Positions 57,740 to 64,000 of a stretch of DNA of 64,000 nt are shown piece after piece; positions within the stretch are counted from its first letter, which is position 1; every line of letters starts with the position of its first letter. The stretch is from positions 331,069 to 395,068 of the forward strand of contig CANLZP010000001.1 in assembly GCA_947495695.1 (NCBI GenBank), in the 5' to 3' direction. Made by a program: the position numbers and the translations under genes. The notes below the pieces were generated by a model. It ran no database searches, had not been told where the DNA came from, and worked only from the letters and a program-made list of their open reading frames with translations. The stretch is from an uncultured Erythrobacter sp. Lineage in GTDB: Bacteria; Pseudomonadota; Alphaproteobacteria; Sphingomonadales; Sphingomonadaceae.

Positions 57740-58795
57740 ATGTCTATGTTCAAACGCATTCGAACATTGAGTCTGGTTTCGCTGGCCGCGGTTGTGGCTA
57801 TGGCCACGCCTGCGCATGCTCAATCTCAGTCACAAACGCAGACACGCGCCCAGGGCACTCAGCTGGAAGCCAGCTTTGACAGCCTGCTGGGCACGGATGT
57901 TCGCGCACCCCAAACATTCGAAGCCGTTTACGAAACATCGTTCGAGCGCCGGATTGCGCAGCTGGCCGACGGCAGCAAAGGCCGGATCGGTGTGGCAGCG
58001 ATTGATCTGGCGACCGGTAAAGAGATTATGGTGCTGGGTGACCAGCATTTCCCCATGGCCTCGACCAGCAAGATAGCGGTTGCCGCTGCCTATCTCGAGA
58101 TGGTCGAACAGAACCGCTATTCGCTGACCAGCGAATTTCCGCTGTTGATCCCCGTCCGCTCGGCCAAATATTCCAGCGCGGCCGCGCCGGTCCGCAAGGG
58201 TAATTACATGCAGGCGGTGGATCTGATCGAGATCATGATTACCCGCTCCAGCAATCCGGCGACAGACGCCTTGCTGAAAGCGGTTGGAGGTCCGGCAAAG
58301 GTCAATGACTGGATGCGGCGCCAGGGCATTACCGAATTCAGCATCAATCGCGATATTGCCACCTTGGTGCGCGACGATGGCGAGTTTGATCCAGCTTCCC
58401 ATATCGACAAGCGCGATGCCGCAACGCCGCGCGCCATGGTCCAGCTGTTGCAGGGTCTGTATCAGGGCAAGTTTCTAAGCGCGGAAAGCCGCAATGTGAT
58501 TTTGGGCGCGATGAGCCGCACTCGTACTGGCACACGGCGCATACCGGCGCTGATGCCGGAAGATGCAGCTGTCAGCCACAAAACCGGTTCGCTCAACAAC
58601 ACATCCAGCGATATTGGCATTATCGAAGCGCCCGATGGCCGCGCAATTGCAGTGGCGATATATGTAACAGGCCAAGGCGCGCGGCGCGCCCGCGAAGCCC
58701 GGATCGCAACCATCGCACGCGCTTTGTATGATGGCTTTGCCGGCAATGCCCGCAGCCAGCCTGTCTGGACCAATGCGACCCGCACGGGCGGGTAA
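57740..58795 (+). CDS. Class A beta-lactamase-like serine hydrolase
   Basis: A 351-residue secreted protein with a signal peptide (residues about 1-27, ending AHA). The serine hydrolase motifs are S108-T-S-K111 (SxxK), S170-S-N172 (SxN) and SHKTGS (KTG). It lacks the usual class A Glu166 omega-loop context (a DPASHIDKRD segment is there instead). It could be a narrow beta-lactamase or a peptidase-like relative; a resistance role is not shown. Confidence 0.82.
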   Translation: MSMFKRIRTLSLVSLAAVVAMATPAHAQSQSQTQTRAQGTQLEASFDSLLGTDVRAPQTFEAVYETSFERRIAQLADGSKGRIGVAAIDLATGKEIMVLGDQHFPMASTSKIAVAAAYLEMVEQNRYSLTSEFPLLIPVRSAKYSSAAAPVRKGNYMQAVDLIEIMITRSSNPATDALLKAVGGPAKVNDWMRRQGITEFSINRDIATLVRDDGEFDPASHIDKRDAATPRAMVQLLQGLYQGKFLSAESRNVILGAMSRTRTGTRRIPALMPEDAAVSHKTGSLNNTSSDIGIIEAPDGRAIAVAIYVTGQGARRAREARIATIARALYDGFAGNARSQPVWTNATRTGG

Positions 58796-58867
58796 TTCAG
58801 CGCTTCATTCCAGGCTAGGCCCCTGGGGCGAACCTAATCGATAGTCGGGCAATATAGAACGCCCATA

Positions 58868-58902
58868 GAAAAAGGGCGGCACCAACCGGCACCGCCCTTT
58901 TC
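58868..58902 (-). terminator. Terminator of the alanine-rich lipoprotein gene
   Basis: On the minus strand GGGCGGTGCC pairs with GGTGCCGCCC (with wobbles), followed by CTTTTTC. It lies about 25-55 bases after the stop and can also serve the plus-strand gene upstream. Confidence 0.75.
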
Positions 58903-58924
58903 TTACGCTAAAGGCGCTTGCTGA

Positions 58925-59197
58925 TTATTCAGCAGCGGCTTCAACAGCAGCAGCAGCTTCGTCAGCAGCTGTTTCAGCAGCTTCAACAGCTTCGCCAGCA
59001 GCTTCTGTAGCAGTGTCAGCAGCTTCACCAGCAGCTTCAGCAGCTTCGCCAGCGGCGTCAGCAGCAGCTTCGGTGTTTGCTTCAACGTCAGCAGCCATTG
59101 CGTCTGCAGTGTCAGCAGCAGAATCTGCAGTTTCTGAACAAGCAGTAAGAGCCAAAGCAGAGCCGGCAACTGCGGCAGCAAGTACGAATTTACGCAT
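58925..59197 (-). CDS. Alanine/glutamate-rich small lipoprotein
   Basis: A 90-residue protein (start ATG 59197, GAGGA nine bases upstream) with a lipobox LTAC (Cys at residue 20). The mature part is nearly only Ala, Glu, Asp, Gly and Thr in imperfect repeats (EAAGEAAEAAGEAAD...), predicted to be a long amphipathic helix. Small Ala-rich lipoproteins of this kind in alphaproteobacteria are poorly characterised; a cell-envelope spacer or stress protein is a guess. Confidence 0.8.
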   Translation of the reverse strand: MRKFVLAAAVAGSALALTACSETADSAADTADAMAADVEANTEAAADAAGEAAEAAGEAADTATEAAGEAVEAAETAADEAAAAVEAAAE

Positions 59198-59454
59198 AGA
59201 AAAAATCCTCGAATTAAGCGAGTGTTGTGTGCCTGAGGCCATTTGGCCCCAAACAAAAAACCAGCCAGACACGGCCAGTTTCTGGGGCTCTAAATAATGG
59301 CAGGAATGTGGCAATGCAAGCGCAATCGCACATTTTGCCTTGTTTTGGCCCTATTTCACCCCGGAAGTTTTGCCCCATTTGTGGCCCTTCCCGGCCAAAA
59401 TTCCCGGTGGATAGCTACTTATCAGCCACGCGCTGCACTGCTAGCAAGCCAATC

Positions 59455-62307
59455 ATGTCGGAGAAAAAACACCTCTATCTAGTCGATGGCTCGTCCTACA
59501 TCTTTCGGGCCTATCACCGACTTCCGCCGCTGACCGATCCTGAAGGCACGCCGGTGGGCGCCGTTTACGGTTACACCACCATGCTTTGGAAGCTGGCAGA
59601 GGACCTGGATCAGGCCGATGGGCCGACCCATTTGGCGGTGATATTGGACAAGGGCTCAAAAAGCTTCCGCAACGATATTTACCCTGAATACAAAGCCAAC
59701 CGACCCCCTGCGCCAGAAGATCTGGTGCCGCAATTCCCACTGATTCGTGACGCGACCAAGGCTTTCAGCCTGCCCTGCATCGAGCAGGCCGGTTTAGAGG
59801 CCGACGATCTGATTGCATCGTATGCCCGTGCCGCCCAGCGCGAAGGGTGGGATGTCACCATCGTCTCGTCCGACAAGGATTTGATGCAATTGGTGGGCGA
59901 GGCTGACAGTCCAGATGGCCCGGCTCGGATCGACATGCTCGACACCATGAAGAACCAGCGGATCTATCTGGAAGAAGTGGAAGAGAAGTTTGGCGTTCGC
60001 CCCGAATTGGTGGGCGATGTGCTGGCATTGATGGGAGACAGCGTCGACAATGTGCCGGGTATTTACGGCATTGGTCCCAAAACGGCCAGCAAGCTGATTG
60101 CCGAGCATGGCTCCTTGGGCGCAGCCTTGGATTCGGCGCCAGACATGAAAAAGTCCAAGCTGAAGGAGCGCCTGTTAGAAGGCCGCGCCGAGGCCGAACT
60201 CAGCCGTATTCTTGTCGCCTTGAAGGAAGATTGCGACCTTCCCCAGTCGCTCGACGAGTTCAAACTGGACGGTGTGCCGCCTGAGCCTCTGGCCGCATTC
60301 CTGCAAAAACACGGCTTTAGCTCTTTGTTGCGCAGGCTTGATGCGGGAAGGGGCAGCCCTTCCCGATCCAATGACCTCAACCCGGCCAAACCGGAAACCG
60401 CAGCAGCTACAGATAGCGGAGATGGCGAAGGCGATCGGCAGCCCCTACCCGAAGCACCGGCAATTGATCGCAGCGCCTATGAAACGGTGCAATCGGCTGA
60501 GCGATTGGACGCTTGGATCGAGCGTGCCCGTGCTGCCCGCTTGGTCGCGGTGGACACAGAAACATCCGCGCTTGATGCGATGCAGGCAGAATTGGTCGGG
60601 GTAAGCCTGGCCTTAGGGCCCAATGATGCGTGCTATATTCCGCTCGCTCATGGCGGAACCGACATGTTCGATACCCGGCCCGATCAAATCGACCGCGAGG
60701 CTGCTGTGGCGGCGCTGAAGCCCTTGCTGGAAGATGATTCGGTCCTGAAAATCGGGCAAAACATCAAATATGATATCAACGTCCTGGCCCGTTATGGGAT
60801 AGCGCTGGCCCCGGTTGAGGATACCATGATCATCAGCTTTGATCTGGATGCAGGTCGTGGCGAAGTGGGCATTGGTGGCGGCCACGGGATGGACGAGCTG
60901 TCACAGCGCCATCTGGGCCATCTGCCGCTGACATTCAAAGACGTGTGCGGCACCGGCAAAAAGCAAATTCCCTTTGGCGAAGTGCCGCTGGATCGAGCGA
61001 CCGAATATGCCGCCGAAGATGCCGATGTGACCATGCGCCTGTATCGCCATCTAAAGCCGCGCCTAGTGCTTGAAGGTGGGTCAAAGATCTATCACCGGGT
61101 CGACCGCCCCTTGATCCCGGTTGTTGCTGGCATGGAGCGCGAGGGGATCAAGGTAGACCGCGCGCAACTGTCACGCTTGTCTGAAGAATTCGCCAGCGAG
61201 ACCGCCCGGCTGGAGGGCGAGATCCATACCATCGCCGGGCAGGAATTCACCGTTGGTAGTCCCAAGCAATTGGGCGAGATATTGTTCGACAAGCTGGGCT
61301 ATAAGGGTGGGCGTAAAGGCAAAAGCGGCCAATATTCCACCGATCAGGCGGTGTTGGAGCGGCTGAGCGGCGAAGGCGCGCCAATCGCCAGCAAAGTGCT
61401 GGAATGGAGGCAATTGGCCAAGCTCAAATCGACCTATACCGATGCTTTGCAAGAGGCGATCAATCCCAACACAGGCCGCGTCCACACCAGTTATTCGTTG
61501 GTGGGCGCTCAAACCGGCCGGTTGTCGTCAACCGATCCCAATCTGCAGAACATCCCGGTTCGCACCGCAATCGGACGCCAGATCCGCGAGGCATTTGTGC
61601 CCGAAAATGGCAATGTCCTGCTGGCGGCGGACTATTCCCAAATTGAGCTGCGGCTGGCGGCCCATATGGCCGATGTGCCGAGCCTGAAAGAGGCCTTTGC
61701 CGTAGGCGAGGACATTCATGCCCGCACAGCGCAGGAAATGTTTGGCGAAGTAACCCGCGATACTCGCGCCCAGGCCAAGACGATCAATTTTGCGATCCTG
61801 TATGGCATCTCGCGTTGGGGCTTGGCCGGCCGATTGGAAGTCGAGCCAGATGAGGCTCAGGCCATGATCGACACCTATTTCAAACGCTTTCCCGGCATCC
61901 AGCGGTATATCCTGGAAACCTTGGAGACCGTGCGGGAGCGCGGATATTCCGAGACGCTGTTTGGCCGCAAGACGTGGTTCCCTCGGATCAACTCCAAGAA
62001 TCAGGCCGAACGGCAGGGCAGCGAACGCGCCGCCATTAATGCGCCGATCCAAGGCACCAGCGCCGATATTATCAAGCGCGCAATGGTGCGGATGGTCCCT
62101 GCATTGGAGCAGGCTGGTCTGCACAATGTTCGCATGCTGTTGCAGGTGCATGACGAATTGGTTTTCGAACTGCCCGAAGGTGATGTGCCGGCGGCCTCGA
62201 AGGTGATCGAGCAGATCATGGCCGAGGCAGCAATGCCAGCGGTTACGATCGATGTGCCCCTGGGCGTGGATATCGGCACAGGACCAAGCTGGGACGCAGC
62301 GCACTGA
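59455..62307 (+). CDS. polA: DNA polymerase I
   Basis: A 950-residue polymerase from the ATG at 59455 (MSEKKHLYLVDGSSYIFRAY); the frame is open 76 codons further upstream without a start context. All three domains are present: 5'-3' exonuclease at the N-terminus, a 3'-5' exonuclease with VAVDTETSALDAMQ (DxE) and YAAEDADVTM, and the polymerase with ADYSQIELRLAAH and QVHDELVFEL. The proofreading residues look intact. A 257-base gap before it holds no other gene. Confidence 0.97.
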   Translation: MSEKKHLYLVDGSSYIFRAYHRLPPLTDPEGTPVGAVYGYTTMLWKLAEDLDQADGPTHLAVILDKGSKSFRNDIYPEYKANRPPAPEDLVPQFPLIRDATKAFSLPCIEQAGLEADDLIASYARAAQREGWDVTIVSSDKDLMQLVGEADSPDGPARIDMLDTMKNQRIYLEEVEEKFGVRPELVGDVLALMGDSVDNVPGIYGIGPKTASKLIAEHGSLGAALDSAPDMKKSKLKERLLEGRAEAELSRILVALKEDCDLPQSLDEFKLDGVPPEPLAAFLQKHGFSSLLRRLDAGRGSPSRSNDLNPAKPETAAATDSGDGEGDRQPLPEAPAIDRSAYETVQSAERLDAWIERARAARLVAVDTETSALDAMQAELVGVSLALGPNDACYIPLAHGGTDMFDTRPDQIDREAAVAALKPLLEDDSVLKIGQNIKYDINVLARYGIALAPVEDTMIISFDLDAGRGEVGIGGGHGMDELSQRHLGHLPLTFKDVCGTGKKQIPFGEVPLDRATEYAAEDADVTMRLYRHLKPRLVLEGGSKIYHRVDRPLIPVVAGMEREGIKVDRAQLSRLSEEFASETARLEGEIHTIAGQEFTVGSPKQLGEILFDKLGYKGGRKGKSGQYSTDQAVLERLSGEGAPIASKVLEWRQLAKLKSTYTDALQEAINPNTGRVHTSYSLVGAQTGRLSSTDPNLQNIPVRTAIGRQIREAFVPENGNVLLAADYSQIELRLAAHMADVPSLKEAFAVGEDIHARTAQEMFGEVTRDTRAQAKTINFAILYGISRWGLAGRLEVEPDEAQAMIDTYFKRFPGIQRYILETLETVRERGYSETLFGRKTWFPRINSKNQAERQGSERAAINAPIQGTSADIIKRAMVRMVPALEQAGLHNVRMLLQVHDELVFELPEGDVPAASKVIEQIMAEAAMPAVTIDVPLGVDIGTGPSWDAAH

Positions 62308-62371
62308 TCAGCCTGAGATTCTGGGCTTCAGAAAGCTTGAACGCCGGGCTGGCCGAGCCTAGGCAATTTTC

Positions 62372-63673
62372 ATGGTAATGTTGCAACGAACACCTGCATT
62401 GCGCGTGCAGCCATCATCGCGATGGATGAACCTGGTGCTTTTGGCTTTGATCGCCAGCGCCATGATTGCAGGTGTCTGGATCACCTACCAAACAGTTCAG
62501 GCAGAACGCACAGCAAGGGATGAAGCGCAGCAGAACAGCCTGATTTTGCGCGAATTGGGTGTGATTTCCAAACAGACTTTGCGAACTGAGACCGGGCAGC
62601 GTGGCTATCTCATTACGCTGGATCGCCGATACCTGGATCCTTACCGTGATGGGCGCAAGAATGTGGTGCCAGCCTTGGAAAATCTGCGCCGCCTAATCAC
62701 TTCCGATGGCTCGCCCCGGCAATTGGAGCTGGTCGACAGAATTGACGAGCATGCCTCGCGCAAACTGCTCGAGTTGGATGAAACGGTCGCCTTGTTGGAA
62801 GCTGGTGAATTGCTCAACGCCCGTCGCCGTGTTCTGACAGACGATGGCCAGGAGGCGATGACCCAACTTCAAATTGCCGTCGAAGAGCTGGAAGAAATAG
62901 AGCGCCAGCGCCTGGATCAGGCATTGGCTGCGGCCGAAACAGTGCAGGCGCGCACCATCCCTCTGCTGGGCGTGCTGATGTTCCTGGCGTTTGTCTTCGT
63001 GATATTCAGCGCGCGATTGGCGTCTCGGGCTGCGCAGGCAGAAACCGAGGCGGCGCAGGCCAATGTCATTGCAGAAGCACATGATCGAGCCGATTTGCTC
63101 GCGCGTGAGCTCAACCATCGGGTCAAGAACCTGTTTGCCGTTATCCTGGCGATTATTCAAATGAGCGGGCGCAATCAGCCCGACGCGAAACCCCTGATCG
63201 AGAGCATTTCCCAAAGGGTTCGGGCTTTGTTGACCGCGCATGAGGTGACCCAAGGCGCGCTGGAAGAACCGGTCGCCTTGCTGGGCGATCTGGTTAAGAC
63301 AACATTGTCACCCTACCAATCCGAAACCCACTCCGCGACCATTACCGGCGATCAAATTGTGCTACCGGCCAAGGCGGTCACGCCGTTAGGCCTCGTGCTG
63401 CACGAAATGACCACCAACACGGTGAAATATGGTGCTTGGGCCCAATCGGGCAGCTTGGATATCAGTTGGGCCGAAGTGGATGACCAGATCAGCATCAACT
63501 GGCGCGAGAGCGGCTGCCAAAATTCCACCGAGCCGCAAAAGGCAGGCTTTGGCAGCTTGTTGATGACCAGCGCAGCGCGCCAGCTAAGTGGCAAGATCGA
63601 CCGGCAAATCAATGCTGATGGCTGCCATATCGAAATCACATTCCCAAGGACGCTAACCACTTCCCATGGTTGA
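62372..63673 (+). CDS. CHASE3-HWE sensor histidine kinase
   Basis: A 433-residue membrane kinase. Two transmembrane segments (about residues 20-40 and 195-215) flank an extracytoplasmic CHASE3-like domain. The kinase core has the H-box LNHRVKNLFAVILAI and, in the ATPase part, the N box HEMTTNTVKYG and WRESG (the WxE of the HWE family). The HWE kinase family is frequent in alphaproteobacterial stress and light responses. No response regulator is adjacent. Confidence 0.88.
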   Translation: MVMLQRTPALRVQPSSRWMNLVLLALIASAMIAGVWITYQTVQAERTARDEAQQNSLILRELGVISKQTLRTETGQRGYLITLDRRYLDPYRDGRKNVVPALENLRRLITSDGSPRQLELVDRIDEHASRKLLELDETVALLEAGELLNARRRVLTDDGQEAMTQLQIAVEELEEIERQRLDQALAAAETVQARTIPLLGVLMFLAFVFVIFSARLASRAAQAETEAAQANVIAEAHDRADLLARELNHRVKNLFAVILAIIQMSGRNQPDAKPLIESISQRVRALLTAHEVTQGALEEPVALLGDLVKTTLSPYQSETHSATITGDQIVLPAKAVTPLGLVLHEMTTNTVKYGAWAQSGSLDISWAEVDDQISINWRESGCQNSTEPQKAGFGSLLMTSAARQLSGKIDRQINADGCHIEITFPRTLTTSHG

Positions 63674-63705
63674 ATCTCTAGCGGGCAAACCCTAGAAGCC
63701 GCGCT

Positions 63706-64000
63706 ATGTTGGATCGATACAACCCTGCCAATTGGCAGATCCTGTGGGACGAAGTCTTCAACGCAGCTGTTGCTGTCATAGTGGCCATCGTCATCGCTTA
63801 TGCGCTGTATAGGGTCATATTTGCAGTAATCACGCGGCTGACACGCGGGTCCGAAACCAAAATTGACGAGCTGGTTGTGGACCGCGTCCGGGCTCCGGCG
63901 AAATGGTCCTTCATCGTCTTGGGCGTGACTTTCGTGGCCCAATATGATCCGCAATTGCAGGCGATCTGGGAGCCCTTGGCGCGCTTTCTAAGACCGGCGC
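63706..64000 (+). CDS. Probable MscS-family mechanosensitive channel, 3' part outside the window
   Basis: A start at 63706 gives 98 codons to the window edge. The N-terminus has two hydrophobic segments (AAVAVIVAIVIAYALYRVIF and WSFIVLGVTFVAQY) separated by a charged KIDELVVDRVRAP loop, as in small MscS channels. The signature pore helix lies beyond the edge, so the call is tentative. Confidence 0.6.
   Translation, partial: MLDRYNPANWQILWDEVFNAAVAVIVAIVIAYALYRVIFAVITRLTRGSETKIDELVVDRVRAPAKWSFIVLGVTFVAQYDPQLQAIWEPLARFLRPA

Noticed and set aside
58903..59256. Leucine-rich minus-strand frame of 117 codons
   Set aside because: It is an alternative frame of the Ala/Glu repeat gene; the lipoprotein frame has a Shine-Dalgarno and a lipobox.

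Overview
The window looks like a chromosomal segment of a sphingomonad-type alphaproteobacterium, most likely near Erythrobacter/Altererythrobacter. This rests on family content (a GapR-like DUF2312 protein, DUF1244, the NDUFA9-like SDR, a Gly-Met GroEL tail, NfeD/SPFH) and on the style of the proteins. No database search was possible, so the genus is an inference.

Positions 1-10.4 kb are accessory in character. They hold an NmrA-type reductase (cut by the window edge), an AraC regulator, a MarR regulator divergent from an alpha/beta hydrolase plus RND adaptor/pump operon, and a LysR regulator divergent from a pirin / YcaC-type hydrolase / small PutA-tail-like protein operon. Intergenic inverted-repeat elements occur here.

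Positions 10.4-15.8 kb form an integrated mobile element whose right end abuts a tRNA-Leu(CAG) gene. In minus-strand order it carries a P4-type integrase, an excisionase-like HTH protein, a rolling-circle-type Rep-like protein, a hairpin plus CTACA-repeat region that could be its origin, a protein resembling the C-terminal part of RarA/MgsA, and a second, translationally coupled tyrosine recombinase. Three GTGCAATTAATTGCAC-type palindromes lie in it. I found no left attachment site.

From 15.9 kb on, most genes are core. 16-23.8 kb: SDR, SPFH/NfeD pair, a compact five-gene operon (degenerate GGDEF protein, nitronate monooxygenase-like, purU, VOC, secreted dienelactone hydrolase-like) and a PilZ-HTH fusion. 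23.9-35 kb: lysC, ubiG, a phosphodiesterase, yebC-ruvC-arsC-like, small conserved proteins, pyk, a PilZ protein and gltX. 35-46.6 kb: rpoC and rpoB on the minus strand, and rplJ-rplL on the plus strand, separated by a micropeptide / DUF2975 / XRE cassette. This is a departure from the usual rplJL-rpoBC co-directional order.

46.7-64 kb: a secreted DUF305-LVIVD protein, a TAT-exported arginine-deiminase-like enzyme, a PagL-like outer membrane deacylase, a MATE transporter, groES-groEL under a sigma32-like promoter and CIRCE, a DUF885 metallopeptidase-like lipoprotein, a class A beta-lactamase-like protein, an alanine-rich lipoprotein, polA, a CHASE3-HWE kinase and the start of a probable MscS-family channel. 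The most unusual items are the mobile element with its candidate origin and palindromes, the stand-alone PutA tail, the PilZ-XRE fusion and the rearranged ribosomal/RNA polymerase cluster.
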